A DNA stretch of 64,000 nt from Nymphalis io. Its lineage: Eukaryota > Arthropoda > Insecta > Lepidoptera > Nymphalidae. Positions within the stretch are counted from its first letter, which is position 1; the number at the start of each line of letters is the position of its first letter. This document shows, piece after piece, positions 1 to 12,736 of this stretch. A model generated the notes under the pieces. That model was not told where the DNA came from and did no database searches. It saw nothing but the letters and a program-made list of their open reading frames with translations. The translations under genes and the position numbers were made by a program. Location: NCBI RefSeq assembly GCF_905147045.1, contig NC_065891.1, forward strand, positions 10,611,001 to 10,675,000, read 5' to 3'.

Positions 1-1125
1 ATTGTCATAGAATACCAAATACGGCAGGCGTTACACAACACACACACACATGCAAACGCGGGGGAAGCCGCAAACGAAAACTAGTAACAAGTAAAACAAG
101 AGACTGTCACATTAATATGACCTTCATTTATTAATAAGTAAAGATAGATAATGCTTTTATATACTATCGATTACATTGACCATCGGTTCTATGTTCAATG
201 GCCATGAATCTGCTAACAACACTTATTTTGCTGCGTATTTATATTATCAACCTTATATCTTAAGAGTTTAAGTCTTAATTTACTTGCCTATCAAACATAA
301 ATGTTAAGGCCATAACTCGTTTGGAAAATTGTCACACGTTGGAAGCGTTATTATAGGTAGCATGTGTCAGCTTTGATAAATGATGGTTAATATAATGGAT
401 CTGTTTAAATAGATCATTTTACCTTTACAGAAACTGTTGTGCGATACTGACATTTTATTGTTTTATAGACCAATGTTATTTTGGTTTTTCGAAAAACAAA
501 AAACAGTAATGATTTATAAATAACTATCGGACATTAAAAGTATACATCGAGTTCGGCTTCCATGCAAAATTAACTTCAAACGGTCTTTTCAGCTGCTGTT
601 ACTTTACTTTTTTTAAAACAAATAATCCATACTAATCATCTAATATAAATCGAGGATTTTTTTATTTATATAAAAATTTCTCACATTTATTTCGTGTATC
701 TCGGAAACGAAACGATTTGGCACAAATTTTGAATTTAAATAAGGTACATAATAATACCTTATATACTATTATATGCCTTATCATTAATCTACCACTATTT
801 ATAAATAGCTGTTTCTCATTATATTTAAATTCACAATTTTATAACAAATACAAAAGAAAACATTTCTTATAGTAGTCCACATAAACGTCGAACTCGAAGG
901 CGCAAATCTCTCTTAAGTAAATAATAGAAGTGACATACGAATTACACAATTCTTGATGCTGAAGCTTGATGATATGCGCCGGTTCACTTCATCTGTGGGC
1001 GGCATCGACTTGGAGACCCCGGGGCGAGATTTTTTTTTTAAGATGTATATACTTATATATCACTATACTTATTTCTTCGTTGATCACGTTGAGGTCACTA
1101 TTTTGTTTGAATTTATTTAGTTTGA
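1..1125. other. No gene seen
   Basis: AT-rich DNA with a short (CA)n run near 40-50. No coding potential or recognised repeat. Confidence 0.6.
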
Positions 1126-1313
1126 AGGGTGAGTGCACCAGTGTATCTACAGGTACAAGGGAACTTAGATGTTTCCAAGGCTGGTGGCGCATTGACGTAT
1201 TTCTTAAATCCCCAATGTCTATGGGTGGAATATATGGGGTGACCACTTACCATCAGGTACCCCATTTGCTCATCCGCCCGCCTATAACATTAAAAAAAAT
1301 ATTTTTTGCTCTT
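1126..1313 (+). repeat. SINE-B, 3' part
   Basis: gtgagtgcaccagtgtatct, then 'tggtggcgcattgacgtatt', then gtgaccacttaccatcaggt and an A-rich end. The 5' head is missing. Confidence 0.8.
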
Positions 1314-1401
1314 TAGACTACCCTTTTCTCTTCACCCGAGCGGGAAGTGCTATCACTTTATAAGCACCGCTTATACCCATTAGGAAATTTTGGAACGCCC
1401 T

Positions 1402-1541
1402 CAGACCTTTTCTGCTATATTCTCGTAAATTTAGTTGGTCGTTTGCCAGGTCGCTATAGTTTTACGCGTAGTATTAGTGCAGAAGAAACAGCAGAAACCT
1501 TTTTGCAGAATTGGATTTCCTGGCTCGGATTTCCTCATATA
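1402..1541 (+). pseudogene. Ty3/gypsy-type retrotransposon integrase remnant
   Basis: The translated stretch contains LVNLVGRLPG followed by YSFTRSISAEETAETFLQNW and ISWLGFPHI, then a stop. It resembles the integrase core, where a D-x-VGPLP segment, an FTRW segment and an AET...F...WI..FG.P segment occur in that order. The usual stretch between VGPLP and the FTRW block has been deleted, and the TDQG/TDRG segment that normally follows is missing. It is a short, dead fragment; no LTRs or reverse transcriptase were seen nearby. Confidence 0.6.
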
Positions 1542-2388
1542 TGAAGTGATATAAAAAAAATCTATTTTTGCTACTAAATAAATTTCGAGTACATTTACAC
1601 AACAAAAAAATATTTCTAACGAGTTATCGATATTTTAAATTGCACTTTTGATTCTACACCTAAAGCTTTTCCACATTCAAATTGAAACAAAAAATCGTTG
1701 AACGAAAAAGTAAATACATGAATTTGTATTTTCCGAAATAGAAATGAAAACTTTTGTAAATTCTACCGCAGCAGTTTAACAAGTGAACCATGGGCATAGT
1801 AAAAATTCGTATTTTGATCCTCACCATTCGTGTCCCAGTACTAAATGAATTACCAACCACAAAGCGACGGGACTGCGTGAATTATTCATCGTGGGTTTTG
1901 TGCCCTACGCTCGTTGGTACGAAAGTAAATAATATAACTCTTAAAGTAAATAATATGTGAAATAACTAAACTTATTGAATAAATAATTACAATTTAAGAA
2001 AAAATCCTCCTTTTAATCTTGCCACCGTTTAAGAACCACCTTTTGATAAGACCTCAATTTTTTTAAATAAATCAGATAAAACAGTACTCTACATTCTTTG
2101 TTTATGTTTAAAATACACTCAACAAATAGTGAAAAAATCTGCTACCGTTCAAACTAATATCTATTTTAAGCTATTTGTAGTTAATAAAGGATATAATATT
2201 AAAGGACTGATAACGGGTTGAATGTGTAATTTATTTTAAAGCTTACGCTTACAGATATAGTATAAGCATGTAAGGAATAAATCAGTTTGCACTGTCTCAG
2301 TGTCGTCCAGATGCCGCCGTAAGTTAACATATAATTTATATTATAATGCCTCATTTGCATGTTAATTAATTACTTGGTAACAAGGAAT

Positions 2389-2459
2389 AATAATTTTCAT
2401 ATATTTAACAAACAATGAAAGTTAGTATTTCATTGTTTGTTAAATATATGAAAATTATT
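2389..2459. repeat. Perfect 32-bp hairpin with 7-nt loop
   Basis: Left arm 2389-2420 and right arm 2428-2459 are exact reverse complements; loop gttagta. The arms are AT-rich. No TSD or transposon end is seen. Confidence 0.95.
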
Positions 2460-2810
2460 GTGTCGATGTTTATTTTCGAAGCACATTTAAGCCTTCCCTT
2501 CAAAGGCCAATTGTCCATATTTTTATACTTTTTTGGACTCAGTCTAATACTTTAGCTGCTTTTCAAATTTCTGTCAAATAACCGCGGAACAATGAAGAAT
2601 CCTTTTTATAACTGTTTCTTTCTCTCCCGTGCAAATGATCGCTATGGAATTTTAGTGCGTAAGATCCAAATACTATTCCCTACATAATGAATAAACAATA
2701 TAGTATATTAATATAAAATAACAAAATAGTATAGATTACTATAAACTTTGCATAGCCATGCAAAGCATGAAATACTAATCCTTGTATTGTTATGTACCGA
2801 TTGTGAACAA

Positions 2811-2862
2811 AGGGTGAGTGAGCCAAAGTAATTGCAGGCACAAGACACATATATTATTGGCT
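2811..2862 (+). repeat. SINE-B fragment
   Basis: gggtgagtgagccaaagtaa and gcaggcacaagacacat only. Confidence 0.6.
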
Positions 2863-5189
2863 ATTTACTTGCCAATAAGTTACATATTTTGATATAGATA
2901 GCGATCATCAAGCGTGATAATTGAGTAATTATATTTTGGCTCTTCATTAAAAATATCTTCATCTTTTTTGAATTTCATTTCATTTGTATTTAACATGAAT
3001 ATATAAAAAATGCCACCTCGACGGATTCTAATGAATTTAACAAAAAGCACAAATTTCATATTTCATGCAATTTTTTGTTGGCCGAGGTGTCTTGATATAT
3101 TTTTGAAATTTAGGTCAGATAAGCGAACAAATATGAACCTTGTTAAAAGTTTTCCTGCAAAAAGTTTCAAAGTTCAAATAGATCATACAACGAGTGTCAC
3201 TTCGTCGACATTTTTGTGAAGCAACTTGTATAATTGTATTCACTTATAATTATAAAATACTAATTAAAAGTCTCGACTTCGCCTCAACCAAATTAGCGTT
3301 TAGTTTTAGTTTAATAATATATGTATTGGATTATGAGATATAGATTGTTATTAATAGAAAAAATATATTATTAATATATTATTTTTTTCAATAGGAGTGT
3401 ATATATGACTTCGACACTCTGAACTAAAGCTATCGTTTTTTTTACAATTCAAAAATATACATACTATAATGGTTTAGAATTCAGTTCCGATAGCTTAACC
3501 AACACTAACATGTGAAGTTGAATAAAATCTTGATAAAAATGATTGTATCAAGCCATAACAGGTAATGAATTATGATTTTTATGTAAAAGTCACTCACTCA
3601 TTCAATCACGTTCGAATATCTCTCTATCCAATTATGTTTAGAGATATAATGAAATTTTGTTGTATTAATTAAAAAACTAACTAAGAAATCTTGAAACAGA
3701 TTATTAATTTATTACTAGTGCGTACTAGCGTGGACGTTTGCTTGTGAACAAAAGTTTATGTCACGCCTTTATTTAGCAGGACGTGATTGTTAAACTCGAG
3801 TCTACACTGAGCATTCAATTTTATTTCTCTCGGAAAATAGTTGTTCGAGTTTCATTTGTATTTTAATATATATCATATACTTCTTATATGTATGATTATA
3901 ACGATTTACTAATATTTATACCCGAGCGAAGTTCTTGATAATGTTAGCGTAAACATAAACTATACATCTTTTCTATATATACAAATAAAATTGAAGTGTC
4001 TGTTAGTATTTCAAATTGACTGTCTCTTTTAAAGTTTGTATGGCTAAATGCGATTTACCAAAACTAACTTTTTAAAAATTTTTGTCTGTCTGTTTGTCCA
4101 GACTAATTTTGAAACTTAGTTTACTACTTGGTCTTTATTTCATGAAAATCGGTTGTATCTATTAAAAGTTATAAAAACATACGTATTTTGTTGTTATTTA
4201 CACAAATATAATGACTTGTGCTGACTGATTCATCAACGCAGAGCCTAAGTCACACGGATTAGAAACTTGAACATTTGGCAATTGCATTTTATGATGTAAA
4301 CACCCACTAAAGAAGGATTTATGGAAATTCCACCCCTAAAGGGTAAAAATAAGGCATGAACGGTTTTAATGGAAACCCGTCATTTTCAAAGTTAGAGGCA
4401 TGAAATTTCATATACAAGCTTCTGGTTAAAAACAAATAAATAAAAAAATGATATTTAATATTAAGGGTTCTGGAAAAAATTAAATGCATACGTATTTCGT
4501 CGATTTTAGAAATTCAAACAGGAGAAATGCGGTGGAATTATTAGTATAAAAATTAAAAATAAATAGTCTGATCTGCTTGAAATTTACTAATTGTGTTTTT
4601 TGATTAAATTGATAAACATACAACATTTCAAAGTTTTTAGAATTTCCACCCAAACGGGTGGCAAGTTTTTCATATTTGCTAAAAACGTCATATACATTAC
4701 ATACTTCTGAGAGCAAATAAAGAAATGCAAAATACACAATATCTGAATATCAATATCTTCTACCGGCATGCAAGTATAAAACTAATCATGTCCATTATTA
4801 ATTTTAATGATTGTCGTTATAGATAACATTCGAAAGAAGAAAACACTTGATTGTTGAACTAATCACTGTCATTATTGTCAGGTGTACCACTTAAATGGTA
4901 TTCTCGAAGCTGTACCTCAACATGACTCTCAATTTCTACAAATTTATTTTTGGATGGGCTCAAGGAGAGGTTTTCATTCCAAGAATACCATTCATGTGAA
5001 TAATCTCATTTGAATTTTAAAGTATATAGTTCCTTTATATAGTGTGCTTCCCCTGACAATCGTTGAAAATCACTGGCATTGATTTTTGTGAGAACTGTTA
5101 TCACATGAAAAGTTTTTATGTTGCATGTTCCAGAGTGAGCTCTGCAAGTAACTTAGTAATTTTGGCCACAAAAGGAAACACATCAAATG

Positions 5190-5445
5190 TCTTTTTTTTA
5201 TGTTATAGGTAGGCGGACAGGCAAATCTGCCACCTGATGTTAAGTGATCTCCATCGCCAATGTGCCAACAACCTTGGTTACGAAGATGTTATGTCCCTTG
5301 AGCCTTAGTTACACTGGCTCACTCATCTTTCAATCCAGAACGCAACAATACTAAGTATTACTGTTAAGTGGTAGAATATCTGATGAGTGGTGGTTACCTA
5401 TCCAGACGGGCTTGCACAAAACCTTACCACTATTTACAAAGAGGT
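5190..5445 (-). repeat. SINE-B, near full length, diverged
   Basis: Reversed poly(A) (T-run) at 5190, 'tgccaacaaccttggttacg', 'acactggctcactcatcttt', and 'ccagacgggcttgcacaaaa' at the end. Confidence 0.85.
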
Positions 5446-7587
5446 GCTTCGATTATTCATTACTAATAAAGGTTTCATTGAGTTAAATAGTTTTGTTTAA
5501 TCTAAGTTTGATAGAATAAAAAATATATTCGCACGCTTGCTCATTTAAATTTATGAAATATATTTAACGGCATGGATAGATGCCGTGCTACAGCAAAAGA
5601 ATCATAGATCGGAAGACATGTATATAATCAATTTTTCTTCTGTCTTTCATTTAAGTCACTATAAAATATAGTATGTCATCGACCTGAAATTATTAAAACC
5701 TTAATATACTTTTTTCTGACAGAATGACATTTTATGCTTTTTACTTTAAAATCACAGAACAATACAGATTTCAAACAATCATTTGTCTTTTACTTATAAT
5801 TAAGCGTGAGCGAAGCCGCGGGCAACTGCAAGTCTATAATACTTATTCATAATATATGATCAGCTTATAATATGTATATATTTCATATTGCCTTTCACAT
5901 CATCTGCACAAGATTTGTGGATGTTTGGACTGTCGTTAGACGCTGTATGCAGGGTAGCTATGTAATCGGCTTGCGCTATATTTTTTCATATCCATTTCGA
6001 CGCTGTCATAGCTTTCGCATTTGTTCGGTTCCAGTTGGCATTTCTTTTTATGTGAGCTGTTTTCTGATTTTCGTTTTCAATTGTTCCGATAATATTTATC
6101 ATTCATCAGTCATGTGTCTGAGATAACGTCTCTTTATTTTTTTGGAATTTTTAATTTCATATCGTGAGTTCTTCACAATGACACTTGAATCAAAGTCCTA
6201 AGAGGTTATTCACGCTATCCTTATTTATAATTATTAATTTAATAAGACGAACATAACCATTGGTAACGCATTTTTAGTGTCGTAGTTATAAACGATTGAA
6301 ATCTAAGGTTATTTTGAAAAAAAAAACAAATTTAATTTTATTACGGATCAATAAATATTGCATCGAAATTAAAATTAATATTTGAAATATTTTTTCTTCA
6401 TTTTATTTTCTATTATATATTATACAGTTTTAATTTGATACGTGGCTGGGCACGGTGGAATATCTATCAAGCTAAACATTAATTTCGACACATATTTATA
6501 TTCATAGATGATAAAGGCTAAGTAACAAAAAATCATTCTCTGAGAGAAAAATAGAGTACACTCAAAGCAAAAGAGATTTTATTAATTTAAAACGAATATA
6601 AAAACTTAATGCAAAATTAATATGAAACGAAGTCATATTTCTAAAAGGCTTATTAACTTTATAACGTCATATCTTAACATAACATGGTATAACATTTAAT
6701 TAATTTTGCTGCATATTGCAGAACAAAGACGTCACATAAGAGGATTTTCAAAATAATCCACTACGCTGAACTTTGAAAACAGTCTTATGTTTTCTTAAAT
6801 TTCTGTTTTCTTTCAACTATATTCTGATCTTTACAATTTTCCTTACAAAGACGGATGTGTATTCATATAATGTACTGCAAAGTACATAAAACTGCACTCG
6901 TTTTAAATAAAGCAATTTCTTGGTGTATTATAGTAAAATACAAAATGACATTACTTTTTAAAAGATTTTTTTTTATATAATACGTTTTAAATGAATATAT
7001 TTATTAAATTTATTCTATAGTTTTTCGATAGATAATCCTCCTTGCGATTTTATTGGTCTCATGTCCTTTATACCAAGGTTAGAAGAGTTCACTTTAAGCG
7101 ATTACACCTCCCGCGCTTTTCTATTGAATTAATTTTATTTTTTATGTATTACTTTTTTTTTATTTTGTGTGGATAAAACCTTTTGTATTCTATGATAAAT
7201 TATAAAAGTTAACTTTAACAAGTAATAGCTAATCGTCAAAAAAGTTAAAAAAGCAGGTTTTAGTTCACAAAATTAATGTTAATATTGTTATGCTTCTATT
7301 TTACGTGTTTTTTCACAATCTTTATGCCATGCCCTTGTTCAATATTGGAATAGATTTTTTTTGTTAGATTTCTGCATACTAGTTTTTCAATCTCTAATGG
7401 TAGTAGAAGCACATTTGGTATATTGCCCGTTTTCAAGCACACTGATACCTGTATTTTGATGAAAAATAACAAAACATAGTTTTAGTTTACATACAATACT
7501 TCATAAGATTTTTTTTGGTCATCTGAGCGTAAGTTGCTACTTTCACATCAATATTAACTTTAGCCCATAAATATATAAATATCTTCT

Positions 7588-7850
7588 GACAATGTGCCAC
7601 CAACCAAGTGGTTTTGTCTGTTTTGGCTCACTCACTATACAAACGAAAGCATTGCAATCATCATCATCATCATCATCATATCAGCCGAAAGACGTCCACT
7701 GCTGGACAAAGGCCTCCCCCAAGAATTTCCATGTTGGAAACAAAACATTGCAATACAAAGTGAAAGTGAAATTGCTGTGTGAAGGTGCAATAACTTGTGA
7801 TTGGTCGATTCCTACCCAGACGGGGTTGCACAAAACTCTAGACCCGTACA
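7588..7850 (-). repeat. SINE-B, split by a nested insertion
   Basis: 'aatgtgccaccaaccaagtg' at the start and 'cctacccagacggggttgca' at the end place it in family B on the minus strand. It is interrupted at 7659-7745. Confidence 0.85.
7659..7745 (-). repeat. RTE-type LINE 3' tail, nested in a SINE-B
   Basis: 87 bp; on the minus strand it ends in (GAT)n after 'ggcctttgtccagcagtgga'. The TSD cattgcaat is at 7650-7658 and 7746-7754. An extremely 5'-truncated retrotransposition. Confidence 0.88.
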
Positions 7851-8959
7851 AATTCTTTTCACTATTAAAATTATATATATATATGTAAAGTTCAAATATA
7901 CCTACATACAAGTTTGAAACCTTTCGAATATTATAAATGCCAAAACCATTTTTCACTTCTTCCACTAACGTTTCCAAGGATTTGTATCCTCACATAAATT
8001 TGTCTACGACGACACATTACTTTCACATGGATATCCTTGAGCTTCATCTTTTTAAGGATTTAATCATTTTCGTTTACATATCTTTATTTTTTTAAGCAAT
8101 CCTTAATAATTAGGATAATTTATGATATTTATTAATTTAGGTGTTCATATTTATTTGTTTGTAAATAAAGATAATATATAAAATAACGTAAAAGAAAAAT
8201 GGCGGTTAGTTAGCGTTACGTTATAAAAGCGATAGATCATAATTTCTGGTTTGATAAGTATGCGGGCAAAGGGTGGGATTACAGTGATAATAATTTATAC
8301 GGGTATCATGCGCATCCGTTAGTACCGTGTACTTCCTTGTTCTAAAACTTGGGTAACTAAATTAAATTTATAGCTATGCAGACAATCAACAGGGGTATAT
8401 GCTAACATTTTTGCAATCATAATTACTTTAATGATTTGTAATGGCAATGGATGAGATGGTATTTTTCAAGCATAAACATTACATTTAATTGATGAAATAA
8501 ATGTGAGACTGAAACAAAAAAAGATAAAAGCCTTTTTGTTACGTGGAATTTAAGCGATCTGTTTTTATGTTGTGTAATTCAGCGTAATGTTTCACTTTAA
8601 ATATTCCAAAGCATCCGTCCTGAATAATTGATCTGACGGCCAACGGCTCCCGTGTCTAGTCGAGTGTTATGATGTTTATCTCTTTTCTCTATCACTACAT
8701 TACTTTATTAAGCAGATCAATATATGTATATAACGTTACGTTATATATATGTAATAACACTTCCAAATTAACTTTTATAATTATTTAATTTAATGACTTT
8801 GATACTAATAAATACCTAATGTTTGCTTTAAGTGACAAAATATGCTGATCACAAAAGCTTCTATAACCGTAGCTTTATAAGTGGACACGGCGTCTAGCTC
8901 CTCTAATACCAGTAAGAACCCCTAACTGATTTGTGACTTAAAAATCTATATTTAGATAA

Positions 8960-9035
8960 TATACTAGGTAACCGGTCGTGCAAATGGACCATCTAATGTT
9001 ACATGATCACCCCCACCCACGGACATCGGCACTTA
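8960..9035 (-). repeat. SINE-B, short old fragment
   Basis: ggtaaccggtcgtgcaaatg through 'catgatcacccccacccacg'; resembles the 3' part of family B. Confidence 0.5.
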
Positions 9036-10953
9036 AAAATCGCCAATAAAAAATAAAATTCAAAGTTTAATTATATGTGTCAGTGTACTTTAATATATAT
9101 TTTTTACGGATTTATCTATTCTCTTAAGTTTTCTTATTTTATTTGAAAATATATACATAAATATCATTTGAAATGCGTGTAATGTTTATTTTCTCGCGAA
9201 CGTTTTTGTAAATATACATTTTAAGCTTTGTCACATTCTGCATCGCAAATTTCAAATGCAATATAAATTCAAATGAAAGTTTTGTATTATTTACCATGAA
9301 ATATGATGATGGCAATCACTTTCTGTGGGTACATTTAGAAACACTTTCCCTTGACGTCGGTTTCGTCTATAAACAACCTACGGCTAGCCTCCATGAATTT
9401 CTTAAAAACTACAACCAATTTCTTAATAAACGGAAGCGTGTTGTCGTGTTTGGTGATTTTAATTTTAATCTACTCAGCAAAGAAAAATCAATTCAGGACT
9501 ATGAAGATATCCTCGAAGAAAATAATATTAAAATCCTCAATAAAATCAGCAATGAATATTGTACCCGGGAAACAACATCGTCAAAAAAGATTTTGAACCA
9601 CGTGAGTACAAATTTTACTAATAACACTTTTCACCTAGCTATTATTGAATCTGCTTTATCTGACCACAAACAATCGAGATTAAAACCTCGAGATTAAAAG
9701 ATCAGAACCAGAGCGTATAAAGAGACGTCAATATGAATCAATAAACTACACGAATTTCGTGAAATCAGTTGAAAATGTTATCAGTAACGCCAAGATTACG
9801 GAATATGAAGAATTACAAGCTATATTACAGCGTGAAATCGATAGTAATAAAATAATAAAAACTAAAGAATTAAGTCCACCATGTAAAGAATGGATAAATA
9901 AAAATTAATCACATCAATAAATAAAAGAAATCAACTGTGGCATGACCTAAAGCAAGCACCTGAAGACAAAAAGCTATTGAAGGAATTTAAGCAGCAAAGA
10001 AACTCTGATTTCACAAACATACAATGATCTAAATGTCAATATTATTACCAAAAAATTTAAAAATTGTCAAAAGAATCCCTTAAAAATGTGGCAGCTTATA
10101 AATAATTTAACTTGCAATAAAAACGATGTCAATTATATACCTTCAAAACTACAATTGAAATTTGTGACTGTTTTAATTCATTTTTCTCCACAGTTGGGAG
10201 TGAACTTGCCAATAAAATTCCCTCCAAATTTCATAATAATTTAACATATACAATTACAATGTGCAAGTCAAGCATAGACAAACAGCTAACAAAATTAGAA
10301 CCAATCACAACACAAGAATTATTAAGTATTATAAATAACCTTGACTCAAATACCAGCAGTGGATGGAATCACGACAAAAGTTATTAAATCCTTAAAAAAT
10401 ATTATAGCAGAGAATTTAATCAATCAATTTCAATAAATGTTTCACTAAGGGATATTTCCCTGATGCGCTGAAAATCCCCAAAGTTCGTCCTATATTTAAA
10501 TCAGGAAACAAAATGGATCCTAGCAATTACCGTCCTATATCGGTGCTACCGGTGATGTCAAAAATAATCGAAAAAGCACTACATAGCCGGCTCACTAAGT
10601 TTCTCAATTCCATTGAATAACTTTACATCTTGTCAGCTGTTGTCGATCTAGTGACAAATATAAGAATAAACATCGATAAAAGGAAAATAGCCCTAGAAAT
10701 ATTTATAGATCTAAAAAAGGCATTCGACACAGTAAGCCATAAAATTCTCTAGATGAAGTTAGAGGCATTGGGTGTCAGGATCAGGCATATCAAATGTTTA
10801 AGTCATACTTAACAAATAGGATGCAGATTGTTCACCTAGATAATCACCAAAGTAGGCTTCAAATGATCAATTACGGCGTTCCCCAGGGCTCAATCTTAGG
10901 TCCATTACTGTTCCTAATTTATATTAACAATGTACATGAAATTGGACTAAAAG

Positions 10954-11209
10954 GTGAACTGATGAACGCTATGTACTATTTACGGTTAAAGACATCAAAA
11001 GATTTACATTCAAATCACTTACAGAGAAAATTACAGAACAATAAGAATAAAAAAAATTAAAATTGAATAGGCGTACACAGCAAAACAATGAATGTTACAA
11101 TAATCTAATAATATAATAATAATATCGGTGCAGTGCAAGCAAGTACGAGTAGTTTGTGACGTGAAGTAGGGTAGTCTAGTAAAAAGAAAACATAAAAAAT
11201 GAATAAATA
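10954..11209 (+). repeat. Left arm of a nearly identical inverted repeat, inside the LINE
   Basis: This arm is the reverse complement of 13045-13311. Reading across, I see only a roughly 10-nt indel, one A-run difference and a few substitutions, so identity is about 98%. It splits the reverse transcriptase reading frame just before the YADD box. It may be a dispersed repeat inserted twice or one arm of a local inverted duplication. Confidence 0.9.
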
Positions 11210-11210
11210 A

Positions 11211-11241
11211 GGTAATGAATGAACCCTTTTCATTCATTACC
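11211..11241. repeat. 13-bp perfect hairpin at the edge of the LINE insertion
   Basis: ggtaatgaatgaa, a 5-nt loop (ccctt), then ttcattcattacc. It sits exactly where the foreign block ends and the YADD segment of the LINE resumes. Confidence 0.85.
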
Positions 11242-11581
11242 TTGTATGCTGATGATACTAGTCTGTTCTACTATGGTAATTCGATAGATGATGTGGTTAA
11301 TCAAGCTCAACAAGATCTAGACACTTTGAATGCCTGGCTCCAATCCAACTTACTGACAATCAATGCGTCTAAAACAACTTACATAATTTTTGCTGCAAAA
11401 AACAAAAAGATAGGCAACTTCAAACCCCTAACAATTAACGAATTCAATAAAAAGGGTCAATACACAAAAATATCTCGGCTTAGTCCTGGATAATCAGCTT
11501 ACGTGGAAATATCATAATGACAAAACACGTAAAAAACTTCTCTCAACAAACGGTGATGTGCAAGGTATAATACGATGCCTT

Positions 11582-11882
11582 TTTTTTTTTTTTTTTATAG
11601 AATAGGAAGGTGGACGAGCATATGGGCCACCTGATGATAAGTGGTCACCAAACGCCCTTAGACATTGGCATTGCAAGAAATGTCAACCATCGCTTATAGC
11701 CAATGCGCCACCAACCTTGGGAACTAAGATTTTATGTCCCTTGTGCCTGTAATTACACTGGCTCACTCACCCTTCAAACCGGAACACAACAATATCAAGT
11801 ATTGCTGTTTTGCGGTAGAATATCTGATGAGTGGGTGGTACCTACCCAGACGGGCTTGCACAAAGCCCTACCACCAGTAAAA
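11582..11882 (-). repeat. SINE-B, nearly full length, in the LINE
   Basis: On the minus strand it runs from the 'ttactggtggtagggctttg' head through the gtgagtgagccag core to a long poly(A) (the T-run at 11582). Flanking ATGCCTT at 11575-11581 and 11883-11889 is the target-site duplication. It splits the C-terminal part of the LINE. Confidence 0.9.
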
Positions 11883-12736
11883 ATGCCTTCCGAAAAGTGT
11901 ATGTTATACTATTTATAATTCATTGGCTAAACCACATTTGGACTATCTAATTGAAGTTTAAGGTTCTGCAGCCAAAACCGATCTACAAAAATTACAAACA
12001 ACACAAAATAAACTCATAAAGACTTTATTTAAATACAACTACGTAACACCTATAGATATAGCACCTGCATTCATATTAGAAAAATCCTTACAAAAGATAT
12101 ACACGCTCAAATTACTTTCACGAAAAAAAAATAATTCATAAGCGAATGATTAGAAATGCTAATAACATATGTTTAGGCCCATTAAGGACAAACTACGGCA
12201 AGAAAAGTATTTTGTTTGAAGGAGCCCGTACCTACAATAATTTGCCGAAGGATATCAAAGATATAAAATCGCTTCATAATTTTAAAAAATGTCTTAAAAG
12301 CCACATTTTAAAGGATTCTTCGTAAAATTCAATTTAATATTATATAAAATTATTCTATATAAATAAAGTTGTAACTAATATAATATAATAACCTAATAAC
12401 ACTACACTACTCCTAACTTAAAATAACATTACTGTAAAATAACTACTAAAACTACTACTCTAACTACTAATGTACCAGAGAATACTGTTAATGTACACTT
12501 ATTGTAATCAATTATACATTTTACATATGACAATAATCATGTAATATTAAATTAGTTAATTTATGTATGTATATTTATAAGCATTATCGTAAATAAATAC
12601 ACACAATATATATTGTACATTGCCTGTCTATATAATAAACAATCGCACACCAAAATTTAAAAATCAAAAATTTAAAAACATCAGATGTGTCACCTCCCGT
12701 ACTTGTCATTACTTTGTATACGCACTATGTTCAAGA

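Larger units (their letters stand above)
1545..9289. other. Gene-free block with scattered repeats
   Basis: AT-rich. Apart from the listed SINE-B pieces and the 32-bp hairpin I see only old repeat fragments: 3965-4200 ('tttgtctgtctgtttgtcca' type), 4316-4440 (ccacccctaaagggt) and 5808-5835 (a gcgaagccgcgggcaac end). The open frames in it are short and resemble nothing I know. Confidence 0.55.
9290..12600 (+). pseudogene. 5'-truncated, decayed non-LTR retrotransposon (LINE), interrupted by later insertions
   Basis: It starts inside the AP-endonuclease domain (9296-9690: VVVFGDFNFNLL, then SDHK) and continues through linker remnants into reverse transcriptase. Visible RT blocks are NYRPISVLP (10528-10554), FIDLKKAFDTV (about 10703-10735), GVPQGSILGPLLFLIYINN (10877-10933) and LYADDTSLFY (11241-11270). 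The C-terminal part follows the SINE at about 11890-12325 and includes GARTYNNLP near the stop. Coding is broken by several stops, and by a 14-bp tandem duplication at 9675 that shifts the frame. A foreign block (10963-11236) splits the RT just before the YADD box, and a SINE-B (11582-11882) lies behind it. About 12330-12600 is AT-rich 3' untranslated DNA. It belongs to the Jockey/CR1 superclade; I cannot name the family. Confidence 0.88.

Noticed and set aside
5872..6126. 84-codon open frame
   Set aside because: Composition fits chance; no known family or signal.
7592..7977. Overlapping open frames of up to 98 codons on both strands
   Set aside because: They run across a SINE-B and a nested RTE tail; no protein family is recognisable.
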